Of a stretch of 64,000 nt of DNA, positions 45,449 to 56,479 are shown piece by piece. Under the pieces are notes generated by a model that was given only the letters and a program-made list of their open reading frames with translations, searched no databases and was not told where the DNA came from. Origin of the DNA: Gelatoporia subvermispora B (Eukaryota; Basidiomycota; Agaricomycetes; Polyporales; Gelatoporiaceae); NCBI GenBank assembly GCA_000320605.2, contig KB445792.1:1555581-1619580 (forward strand), written 5' to 3'. Both the position numbers and the translations under genes were made by a program. Positions within the stretch are counted from its first letter, which is position 1; every line of letters begins with the position of its first letter.

Positions 45449-48027
45449 TCATGAGCATGTAATGTACAGCACGTAGTCCCAATCATCATGGTTTCTCGTC
45501 GCGATGCTTCGGCATGGAATGGGTGTTGGCGATGGGAGACCATCGAACAGTCGCTCGTATTGTGCCAAGGCTGATGTCAACGTTAGTCATTCGGCTTGAC
45601 GATAAATTCGATGGTTTGGACATACAAATCGCCATTCCACGAGGACGGTAGAAGATTCGGCAGGATAACGAATGGGTCCACGTATCATGGAGCTCGGCAA
45701 TAGACCTGATTTTGGATGAGCATTCCTCTAAGGCGCCACGGATAGCAATAATGGCGACAGTGGACGTCGTCTCGGGGAATTTGGACACCTCCCAATATAT
45801 GAGATTGCTGTTGTCGTTATATTCTCCTGTTTAAGTTAGTCAATACCACGATGGACACCTTAAATATGGATGAGAATAGGTGTACCTTGCACAACAGAGG
45901 GTGACATTGTATGCGTCACTTGATCACCATCGTCGTCCACTAAGCATTGCCCTGTGTGGAGAAGTACCTGTTTCTCTACGATTGCAGCCTTTGGTAAAGC
46001 TGTGACGACAGCAAAAATCACGGGAGCATGCTGATCCTGCAAATCAAAGGTCGAATCTGGGTTCTGCTGTAAGAAAGGTTTACGGACCTTTGTGCAAGTC
46101 TGGGAGGCTTTGCGGACATGTAATATATCACTTGCGTTCGTCAGCCAATAGATCACTCCTTGGTAGTGTCCCTCCCAGCCTCCACCAGAATTGTTGCGGA
46201 GCGCATCTACAATGCGTTCTACATGCTGACATGCGAGTGCTGTCTCAAGGGGCAACGATTGAGGTGTAGGCATTGTAAGGTCGGCGGGTTTCAGGCCAAT
46301 CTGTCCAGAGAGGAAAATTTTGTTGTCTGCCTGCAGATTCTACCGTCAGTAGTAGACGCGCGTTCCAAGCATTTCTACGTACAACGATAGCCTGGGAGTA
46401 TGGGCCAATGTTCGCAGGTGCCCAATAGCTGAGACCCTGCACGTGCAAAGCTTGACGATCCGTCGAATTCGTTTCGGCGAATGCTATACAGTCTAACCTC
46501 ACTCTCACAGAAGCGGGCAGATCCACACCTACGCAAGCTCGTGAAGGAGGGCTAGTCCCAAAGAATGTCTTATAGACGGCATTGACACGAGCGAAGAGGT
46601 CCATCGAGCTGATGTAAACGTTGATGTGTGTACAATGCTCAAGCCGTAGACCGTGACTTTGCAGAACACCTGTGGTATGATGTCAGACTATGGCCAACGA
46701 TCACTAAATAATGGGTTACCTTCCAATGTCGCGAAACATCGCGTAATTTCGTGCTCGATTTCTTCGTCTTTCGCAGTATCTGAGGGGCATTGCACATTCG
46801 CAACAGATACCCAATCACCAACACGCTTGCTTGTATATTGATGGATACCATCTAGCCCAAATGTGACTGAAATATTTTCCTCACAGGTTCGTTTCAAATC
46901 CGAGCTGCGGACCGAGGACTCGACTGCATCACGAATGCCGTCAAAGTCCTCTGATAGTAGAGGAGGAATTGTGGGATACACAGGTTGCAGAGCAGGTTTT
47001 CCCTCCAGTTGCGCGTCCTTGATGCGAAGGTATGCCACAGTAGCGAAATCGCTATCAGAATGGAGGATAGTCTCCACGTCTGTGCTAATGATGGAGATTG
47101 TCAGGACGAGGCGGCGTTTTCATTCAACCGAACGCACAGTCGAATACGACGCTTGAACATGGCACAGTCGAGGGTCAACGTCTCATATTCACCGCCCTCT
47201 CCACAAATGTGGGAGCCGTAGAGGTGATTCTGCTATTGAGTAAGTACGCGCGGGTAGAAGAATGCAATTTGCGCACCAATTTTGTCAGAGTACTATGCAT
47301 TTGGGCGAGTGACTTGCCTAAATGCTTGACCGTTAATCCGATACCTGCAACCTTGATTAAGATCGCCTCCATTCCGGATTCTATCATTTCTGAGAGTAGT
47401 TCCGATTGGTCCCTCTGCCAAAGGTAGCATAGAGGCGTAAGCCCAAGACGCTGACATCTGGGTAATCATGGTTTGAGTATATTCAAGTGGCGACCATGAT
47501 GGTGCTCTCACACATGCTCTACTCGCACGCGCTGATAATTGGAGAGGATTGCACCGACGGACACGCCCTGAACGTCGGGGTGCTGTGACTGGGAAAGATA
47601 TATATTGAACAAACGCCAGGCACTCAATGTGATAATGGATTACTTTGACCGACAGAAGCAGTGCATACAGATCCTCAGTTTCGTCTCCGTGCACACCTCC
47701 GCTTGAAGCGGCGTCCCTTCCACCATATTCTGATCCTTGCTCAACGGCGGCACCGGATATTACTCTGCGATACAGAGGTACATCTAAGGCGCGAGCTACG
47801 AACTCGATCGCGTCTTGTCCAACAGTTTGATACAGGTATGAGTCGAGCTCCTCTGTGGATGCAGCCGTCGGAAAATGTCAAGGAGCCTAGAAGAGATGTG
47901 TAGCCGGACCTTTGCCGTGTTCGGGGCCTAATGATGCCGCAGCTAAGAGCTCATGGCCATTTCGATTGCAGTGCAGCAGATTATAGCAGCTGTCCTTTCC
48001 GCCGCTGAGCAAGGCGACGTACTTCAT
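45449..48027 (-). CDS. DPH6: Diphthine-ammonia ligase DPH6 with RidA-like C-terminus
   Basis: Last step of diphthamide synthesis on eEF2: ATP-dependent amidation of diphthine. Exons, minus strand: 48027-47910, 47852-47644, 47588-47512, 47457-47277, 47232-47138, 47084-46720, 46669-46383, 46330-46088, 46036-45886, 45826-45626 and 45570-45449 (682 aa, close to yeast Dph6). The N-terminal ATP-pyrophosphatase domain has the P-loop MKYVALLSGGKDSCYNLLHC, VSVGAILSNYQRVRVEHVCQ and GSHICGEGGEYETLTLDC; two RidA/YjgF-like domains follow (LSYWAPANIGPYSQAIVADN, IFLSGQIGLKP). The last intron (45571-45625) is required: it ends the protein in DDWDYVLYITCS, whereas read-through ends in unrelated text. Shares a 229-bp divergent promoter with UBA1. 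Confidence 0.95.
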
Positions 48028-48256
48028 GACGAATGATAAAGAGAGTTCGGGCAGCGCAGCTCTGGCCGAGCCTTTCCAAACAAGCGCCTGCATAATTGCT
48101 GCTGCTGCTTATGGTTAGCTTAGTCATATATTGGACATCCGCGCGCCAAATATGGGCGCGACGCGTGCGTCTGGTCGTCGTGACCTTTCTCTATATTCGT
48201 TCTCTGATTTCCTGCCATCTCATTCATCTCTTCTCTCTGTACACTGATCACGAATT
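48028..48256. promoter_or_regulatory. DPH6/UBA1 divergent promoter region
   Basis: Only 229 bp separate the two start codons; both promoters must overlap or abut. No individual motif is called. Confidence 0.5.
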
Positions 48257-51200
48257 ATGGCTGCAACGAACCTTCCGGCTGCGATGGATATCGACGAGGC
48301 CGCAATCGATGAGGGACTGTACTCTAGGCAGTTGTGAGTGCGCTTTCGATCGCGCACTAACCATCTAGTGGATGGCTCATGATGCTGTGCCTCACCAGAT
48401 ACGTTCTCGGTCATGAGGGTTCGTAGCATACACACTGAAATTCCATGGATTATACTCAGAGATAAGCAGCAATGAAGCGCATGGCCGCGTCCAACGTCCT
48501 CGTTGTAGGCGTCAAAGGTCTTGGCGTTGAGATCGGTAAGTATAGTCGGGTCGCGATATTGATGCTCACTCATACTGTTCTATAGCCAAGAATGTGGTTC
48601 TCGCAGGTGTGAAGTCTGTGACCATCTATGACCCAGAGCCGGTCCAAATACAGGATCTCAGCACACAAGTCAGCTCTTACTTCGATCGGATTCGGCTAGT
48701 AGTCTAATGTCCGCTTAGTTCTTCCTGCGTGCCGAGGACGTTGGCAAGCCACGGGCAGAGGTGGCGGCGAAGCGATTGGCCGAATTGAACGCATATGTGC
48801 CCGTGAGGAACCTGGGTGGTCAGCCGGGTCAGGAGATCACTGTCGACCTGATCAAGGGCTTCCAGGTGAGCCGTGGTTAAAAGCTACATGGGAGCTTGAT
48901 ACTACTGATCCGATAGGTTGTGGTCCTCTGTGGAGCATCCTTGAGGAAGCAGGTGGAGATCAACGACTGGACTCACGAGAATGGCGTGCATTTCATCGCT
49001 GCGGATACTCGAGGTCTCTTTGGGTATGTTGTCTATAGTACTGCATGTGGTGATCGATACTTACCTGAATTAGATCCGTGTTCAATGACTTTGGACCGAA
49101 GTTTACAGTCGTCGATCCTACCGGTGAACAGCCTTTGAGTGGCATGATTGTGTCCGTTGAGAAAGTCTGTGCTAGATGATTTCACATCACGCATTGCCAT
49201 TTATTGTTATATGCTACAGGACAAGGAAGGTCTTGTCACATGCCTGGACGAGACCCGTCACGGTCTTGAAGACGGCGACTTTGTGACATTCACCGAGGTT
49301 CAAGGCATGGAGGAATTGAACGGTTGCGAGCCGCGCAAGATATCCGTGAAGGGGCCCTATACATTTACAATTGGTGACACTTCGAACTTGGGAGAGTACA
49401 AGCGAGGTGGTATCTTCACCCAGGTCAAGATGCCCAAGATTATAGAATTCGTGAGTTGTACGCCTGTGCACTCAGCAGACTATCTTATAACATGGGACAT
49501 GCAGAAAACGCTACGGGAGTCGCTCAAGTCTCCGGAATTCTTTATCACCGACTTCGCCAAGTTCGATCGCCCAGCTACATTGCATGCTGGATACCAGGCA
49601 CTCTGGGAATTCCAGTCACAGCACCAGCGCCTGCCTCGACCAAGGAATGCTGAGGACGCAGCTGCTATTGTTGCGCTAGCGAAACAGGTCGAGCCGGATG
49701 TTGATGAGAAGATCCTTACCGAATTTGCATACCAGGCGACCGGCGATGTCTCCCCCATCATAGCAGTGATTGGTGGATTCGTTGCACAGGAGGTGCTCAA
49801 GGCATGCTCGGCGAAGTTCACTCCTGTGGTGCAACACATGTACTTCGACTCACTGGAATCCCTCCCTGCAGCTCTTCCGACTGAGGAAGAGTGCCAGCCT
49901 ATTGGATCTCGTTACGATGGTCAGCTTGCGGTCTTCGGAAAGACTTTCCAGGAAAAGATCGCCAACCACCGTCAGTTCCTCGTCGGCTCTGGAGCCATCG
50001 GTTGCGAGATGCTAAAGAACTGGAGTATGATGGGTTTGGCGACTGGTCCCAAGGGTGCCATTCACGTGACCGACCTGGACACTATCGAGAAGAGCAACCT
50101 CAACAGGCAGTTCCTCTTCAGGGCAAAGGACCTCGGCAAGTTCAAGTCTGAGGTGGCTGCTGCCGCAGTTTCGGACATGAATCCTGATCTGCAGGGCAAG
50201 ATCCAGACGAAGCAGGAGCCGGTCGGACCAGATACAGAGAGTACGTGATACAACAGTGCATTGAAAAGCCAAGGGATCGCTCACATGCTTATTCAGACAT
50301 TTACGGCCCTGATTTCTTTGCATCTATCGACGGCGTTACTAATGCGCTGGATAACGTGAAGGCTCGTGAGTATTTATGAACCCTTTTGTTTTGTCTCGCA
50401 AACTCAGGTATGGTATAGGTCTGTACATGGATCAGCGATGTGTCTTCTACGAGAAGCCTCTTCTTGAGTCTGGCACTCTGGGAACCAAGGGCAACACCCA
50501 AGTCATTATCCCACACCTGACCGAGTCGTACGCTTCCTCGCAAGATCCGCCAGAAAAGGAGACGCCCTCTTGTACAGTTAAGAACTTCCCTAATGCTATC
50601 CAGCATACAATTGAGGTATGTCTCGTGGAAAGCTCATATCACATGGAATCACAATGTTAACGACATTCATTCAGTGGTCTAGGACCGAGTTTGACAACCT
50701 CTTCGTGAAGCCCGCGCAAGCAGTCAACTCGTACCTGTCGGAGCCGAACTACCTCGAGAACAACCTCAAGTACTCTGGCCAGTCCAAGGAGCAGATTGAG
50801 CAAATTGTTTCCTTCTTGGTGACCGACAAGCCTCTCACCTTTGAGGAGTGCATTATCTGGGCAAGGCTGCAGTTTGAGGAGAGGTACAACAACGCGATTC
50901 GTCAGCTTCTATTTAGTTTGCCGAAGGACGCTGTCACAAGCACTGGCCAGCCATTCTGGAGTGGCCCTAAGCGTGCGCCGGATCCGCTCACGTTTAACTC
51001 GAACGACGTAGGTTGTATCAACCACCCCCTGTATCGAGACTGACATATAATCATTTGGTAGCCTGCGCACATGCAATTCATCATCGCCGCGGCGAACCTG
51101 CGCGCCTACAACTACGGGTTGCGCGGTGAGACTAACCCAGCAGTCTTCAAGAAGGTCGTAGATGAGGTCATCGTCCCTGAATTCACACCCAGGAGCGGCG

Positions 51201-52162
51201 TCAAGATTCAGATTAACGAGAACGACCCCGCTGGGGATGCTGGCGGTGGTGAGAGGCATTGCTCGCACGCTCAGTTAATGCTGAAGCTGACATGTTGAAA
51301 TAGATTCGGGTGACTTGTCAGATCTGATGAAGCAGCTACCGCCGCCCTCATCGCTCGTTGGGTATCGCCTCAACCCTGTTGAGTTCGAGAAGGACGACGA
51401 CACAAACCACCACATCGACTTCATCACTGCCGCGTCTAACTTGAGGGCTATGAACTACAACATCCCTGTGGCGGACCGTCACACAACTAAGCAGATCGCA
51501 GGCAAGATCATTCCTGCAATTGCAACCACTACATCTGTGGTTACGGGGTTGGTGTGCTTAGAGTTGTACAAGGTATGTCTTCCACATGTGTTGGAGTCGG
51601 GTAGTGTTTTATATGCGCGTTAGATCATCGACGGTAAGGACAAACTAGAGTCGTACAAGAACGGCTTCGTCAACCTCGCTTTGCCATTCTTCGGTTTCTC
51701 TGAGCCACTGCCTGCCAAGAAGAACAAGTACGGCAATACTGAGTGGACTCTTTGGGACCGCTTCAACTTCCACGGCGACCCGACGCTGAAGGAGATCGTC
51801 GACTGGTTCCAAAAGGAGCACAAGCTCGACGTCAGCATGGTCAGTCAGGGCGTCAGCATGCTCTGGAGTTCGTTCGTCGGTAAGAAGAAGGTATGCATAA
51901 CTGCATTGCTCTGGCTGCTCCCGCAATAATTGACCCTTAACAGAGCGAGGAGCGCCTGCCCATGAAGTTCAGTAAGCTTGTAGAGCACGTCAGCAAGAAG
52001 CCAGTCCCTCCGCACACCAAGCACCTCATTGTCGAAGTGATGGTGTCTGATGAGGAAGGCGAGGATGTTGAGGTATGTCCAACAAAGTTTGGTTAGCATT
52101 GAGCCCAAGGACTGCAGCTGACGGGCCGTTCGCAGGTACCGTTCATTGTTGTTCACCTTTGA
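48257..52162 (+). CDS. UBA1: Ubiquitin-activating enzyme E1
   Basis: Activates ubiquitin with ATP and passes it to E2 enzymes. Exons: 48257-48333, 48399-48418, 48470-48535, 48586-48668, 48719-48865, 48917-49023, 49074-49164, 49220-49450, 49505-50240, 50297-50365, 50419-50615, 50675-51007, 51062-51248, 51304-51572, 51624-51890, 51944-52072 and 52136-52162 (1011 aa, normal). Seen: LYSRQLYVLGHEAMKRM, the inactive-side nucleotide fold [14 protein letters not shown], the active adenylation site [15 protein letters not shown] with NRQFLFR, the catalytic Cys in [10 protein letters not shown] (about residue 594), [10 protein letters not shown], and the C-terminal ubiquitin-fold domain with LWDRF and ending [10 protein letters not shown]. 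Exon 2 is 20 nt; the intron at 49451-49504 is 54 nt without a stop. Confidence 0.98.
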
Positions 52163-53243
52163 AATCTTCACGCCGTCCAATTGCTTGTCGAGATTGAAAT
52201 AGAAGTCATCAGCGAATAGGAATAGTGTAGCTTATATACGAGTGCAATCAAGAACATTTTACAATTTTGCAGATAGATGCCCATCTGACTTTTTGAGCTA
52301 TCGGAGTCATTATTCGCATGCACACGAGGGTCAGATGCGGGGCAAAAGCATAATTGGTCTCAAATAATGAGGACATATACAAGCAAGAACAGCTTCAATG
52401 TCCCACGAGACACAAAGGAGCTACATGGCTAACCTACGGTAGACGAAGCGGGGGTAAGGGCGTGAACGGCGAGGCGCTCCGTCTCGTGTGAGTGGTTGCG
52501 AGCTTAAAAAGGTGGGAAGGGGTGGGTTAATCGAGAACAAAGTGGGAAACAAGGCAAGCAGAAACGTGATGTGGGTTTTCTGGTTTTGCGGTGTTTTTGT
52601 CGTTTCGTATATGCGTAGTGAGGACCGTGATGAAAAACATCAATGAGCAGAGAAGCACGTAAGAAAACATTAGGGTAGGAAACGTCAAGGTACCGGACTG
52701 TGGAAATCTGTACATTACGAGCTTCCAGGAAGAACGATGATATCGAGGGAGACAGGCGTGAACCGTCCATCGTAATGCAATGTGCGATACACTGACGCCA
52801 TACCATACTTGCGAAGGCACAGCTTCCAAGGCGATGGCATGACCTCTGCATCCCGAGTCGGGAATCTGAAGGCAATGACAATAGATACGACATGCGGCAG
52901 TGATGTGAAGAACCGTGATAGTTGAGGTGGCAATCCCGAAAGACAGGATGGATATGTCGTCGGAGGTGGGAGAGCCCAACAGAGAAGGAGGAACGAGGCT
53001 AGTATGGACAGTTCCATGGATGACGGCTTGAGATGCTGGCGACCAAGAGAGCGAAGGTGAACAGCCGAGCGCTGGCGCAAGGAATTCGAGTGGGTGTTGA
53101 GGTTGAGACGTCGGCAGCGGAAATGATTACGATAATGGGTAATGAAGAAACGAGGGAACCCCTTATCTCCATATAGCTAGGTGAGAAAGCCCGTGCGGCT
53201 GTCTATATGTTCATATGCGGGTCTAAATGGAACATTGAGAAAC
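52163..53243. other. Intergenic between convergent UBA1 and cyclin genes
   Basis: About 1.1 kb with 3' regions of both transcripts. Open minus-strand frames (up to 150 codons) show no family text and run against the 3' end of the cyclin gene. Nothing else is recognised. Confidence 0.45.
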
Positions 53244-55713
53244 TCAAACTTTGACGGAGGGCCGTGCATGGAGCTCGAAGGGGCGCTCATGAATGGAAGG
53301 GATATCCGGTCGAGTAAGCGTCGGCCATGCGGAAGTGGGTAGCGCAGGAAGGTAATGGTTCTCGGACATGCGGACGTCACTGTATCCGTAGTCGAATCGA
53401 GTCTGAGAATACGAGCGAATGCGGCCATGGGGTAAAGCCGTGCCACCGATGGCTTGCTGGTAGGACAGGGATTGCGACCGTGAATGAGACGGGTACCCGT
53501 ACTCATACCCGTTGTATGGTGCGGGAGCAGCATAACCGGGGGCCGCGGGGTAATCCATTCTGCCCATAGGTTCCTGTGTCGTGAGATACCCACTGAGCGA
53601 CCACATCTGTCCTCGAGCATCCAGAGTCTGCGCTGGGGCGAACGGCGGAGGTAGGGGAGGAATCAGCACAGTCGCCTGGGGAGCAACATATTGCCCGTGG
53701 CCACGGACATTGTCGCGGATGATAGGTTCATCTCCTGCTGGGCTCCATTTAGCCGGTGGTGGCAGAGCTCTCTGCGCCTCCAGTGCGCTCGCCCTTGCAC
53801 GGTACGTCGAGCCAGCTCCGCTAGTACGACGCCTGGGCAAGTACTCCTCTCTTAACGGACCGTCCTCGTCCAGATCGATCTCGAGCACGTCTACATTCTC
53901 TTGCGCGTGTTCTTTCTCCACCTCCCTCTTCTTTTCCTCGATTCCAAGGAAGACCGGCACCGGCGGGCCCGCGCTGCGGTTGTCCTCGTCACACTGCTGA
54001 CAGGCATGTCCTGTCGCCTTTGCATACAGCAACGACTCCAGCGCCTTGCGCACGATAGTGTGAGGACTCGTTGAAGGCCGAGAGATGGGCTGCGGGAAGG
54101 CAGGGGAAGATAGAGACAAGTGGTACGCGGTGAGATAGGACAACCAGTCCTCCCACTCCTGCAAAGAAATGGACACGTCATAGTCAAAGTGTTCCAACGC
54201 GAGAGATTCCAGGCGGTTCAAGGACTGGATGGGGACGTTGGAAATTGTGTGCCTGTTGAAATGGATCAGTAATAGGTCCTCACACTTTTCGTTACCATAC
54301 TGATTACTCACCAAGTCTTGTTGGAGAAAGTGTGATCATCGAGCCACTTATTGGCAAGCATACAGCCAAGCACAACGAGACGGAAAGGTGCATACGTCTC
54401 GATAACATCCCGGTCATAGGTCGTGTACGCCTCGCCCAATAGCTCAGCTCTGAACCGCATCTCGCTCCTCTGCGACGGGAGGAGGTTGACTGGCCCAAAG
54501 AAGATGGGCAAGTGCTTCAGATACCAGATGGCGAGGAATACCGCCGATGGCTGCAAGAGGGTTGAAAGAAGCATTGAGTTAATGGAAGTCGCAAGATGAC
54601 TGGGAGGGTGACTCGGATAGTGCTTGAGGAAGGCACTGAAGATGTTGGCATTAGCTACAGCATCTGTGAGACGGCCGTGATGACGTACCTCGGCTGTGCA
54701 TAATTGGGAGGCAGGCTCAATCCCGTCGTACACATCTTCCATACATACGACGCGAGCCATTCGGACAGAGGCTCTGCGAGCTTCTTGTATGCGTCCGTGG
54801 CGGATGGAGTGACTACGGGTTCCGGGGCGGCTGCTGCTTGCATGGGTGCGTCGACATGACACTGGTGACACTGCGGAGGGCAGTACTCGACGTGGTGGTG
54901 ATAGTTATAGACGTCCTGCGGAACATCGAGTCGAGCGCCGTCTTGGTGTACAGAAGCTACAGCCTTGTCTACGAACTCGGTGAAAGGCGTGGAAGGACCG
55001 ATCGGACTGGAGACAGGGTCGTGATATTCAGGGACCTCTGGGGACATGTCCTCGAAGACGGGGGAGAAGGCACCACGGGTGTAGGACTGCTCTGCATATT
55101 GATCGATAGTGGCAGGGACGGTGTAGTACTGGGCAGACACGCCCGCGCCATAAGCATCGACCGCGGATTGCTGTGCTTGAGTTCCAGAAATGTCATCTTC
55201 ATATCCAACATCCGCAGATGACGAGTCGTCGTACTCGTCATCGTACTGCCAACCATCGGCCTGAGCGGAGCTCTCACTCATTTCATCATCTGCATCTGCA
55301 TCACTGAGACCGTACATGTTGGCACCAGGAGATGTGATGTCCAGCCCTGCGCTGGCAATGAGGGTGGAGATGGGCGGAATGCACGCCTGCGCGTGCTCTC
55401 CTTTAATGACCGACGCGTTTCCCGCAACGGCCAACCCTTCTTCAAAACCCTGCTGGCCACAATATTGGTAACTGGTGGCCCGAGTGGTAGTGTCTTCCTC
55501 CCAGATGCGGCGGGGCTTGTTTCTTCTCCAAGATGGCAGTGAGCTGATCCACTCCTCCCTCGTCGCAAAAGAGGGCGGGGGCCCACTGGGCGGGAGGGGT
55601 AAGGAGTGGGTCAGAGTCTGGAATATGGACGGGTATTCAGGGTGGCGAGGTTGAGAAGTCTTGACGACAGGATGTGCGGGCTGCTTGGTGCAGAGAGGAA
55701 CAGGAACTGGCAT
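53244..55713 (-). CDS. PHO80/PCL-type cyclin-domain protein with long disordered flanks
   Basis: Probable regulatory cyclin for a Pho85-like kinase. Exons, minus strand: 55713-54689, 54635-54312 and 54252-53244 (785 aa). The cyclin box is in the middle (about residues 300-480): LSEWLASYVWKMCTTGLSLP, LLSTLLQPSAVFLAIWYLKH, FRAELLGEAYTTYDRDVIET, FRLVVLGCMLANKWLDDHTF, NKTWHTISNVPIQSLNRLE and ALEHFDYDVSISLQEWEDWL, which fits the Pho80/Pcl fold. N-terminal region: acidic, D/S/Y-rich, with a HHHVEYCPPQCHQCHV cluster. C-terminal region: P/Y/R-rich with an acidic DVLEIDLDEDG. The start is the first in-frame ATG (55713); the frame is open further upstream without an ATG. Partner kinase is inferred. Confidence 0.85.
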
Positions 55714-56479
55714 CTGCAGTGTGTGCTTGCGAGGCCGGAGCTCCGCAAGCAAAGTAGCGACGCAGAAAAGGCAGGTAGAGCCTTAGTGCGTAGCTTGACT
55801 GCGGGCGAGAAAGGAGACCAAGAAGCCGGGTCGTAAAGTAGGTCGTGACAGAAGCTGAAAGGGCAGGAAGTAAACGAGATAACAGTCGATAGGCACTTGT
55901 GTGGCAAACGCGCAGCGAAGGCGTGCCTTTTAGATGCTCAGAGGAGGAGAGAAGGGAGATCCGGCAAGAGGCGAGGTGGCCGAGAGAGACAGACTCCTTT
56001 CAGACCGACCAGAGAATCTCTATGGGAGATCAGATAACAACGTCCTCTCCAGTCGACGTCGTCGCTGTCGTCGATGAGGGGAGAAACGAGGTACTGGCAA
56101 CGGTGGATCGACTGAGGAGGGGAGGTCGATCCTGGGGGAGGTGGGGGCCAGGGGATGGTCGTGGCTTGGAGAAAATCGACGCCCGTTGCGAGCATTGAAG
56201 GAGTCTGCTTATGTAACATTTTCCCAGCTGCGGCCACACGCACCCCGGCCGGCCTCAGCCTGTCTCATCATCACCCTCCGGCGCACGAGGCCACACACGT
56301 ACCAACTCGGCGGGTGACTCGCAGCAACATTTGTCATTTGTCGCGGAACACGGTGCATGCGCAGCCGCCGCGCATCACGCAACGCGCGACAATAGTGTTC
56401 TGACCGTTACAGCGCCCACTACAACCCGCTTCAGCCACCGCGAGACGCGACCGCACACCGCGCGCTGTGTCCGTTCGCG
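55714..56479. promoter_or_regulatory. Cyclin/FAR11 divergent promoter region
   Basis: 766 bp between divergent starts. It includes purine-rich GGAGAGAAGGGAG and GGGGGAGGTGGGGG tracts on the plus strand (56060-56150), i.e. CT-rich on the cyclin-transcript side. No gene is seen. Confidence 0.5.

Noticed and set aside
45486..45625. DPH6 C-terminus ending in SMPKHRDEKP by read-through
   Set aside because: Splicing out 45571-45625 gives the DDWDYVLYITCS ending expected for the family, so the read-through end is intronic or out of frame.
52527..53080. Minus-strand ORFs of 120-150 codons downstream of the cyclin gene
   Set aside because: No family similarity, no coding bias; they lie in 3' flanking sequence of convergent genes.
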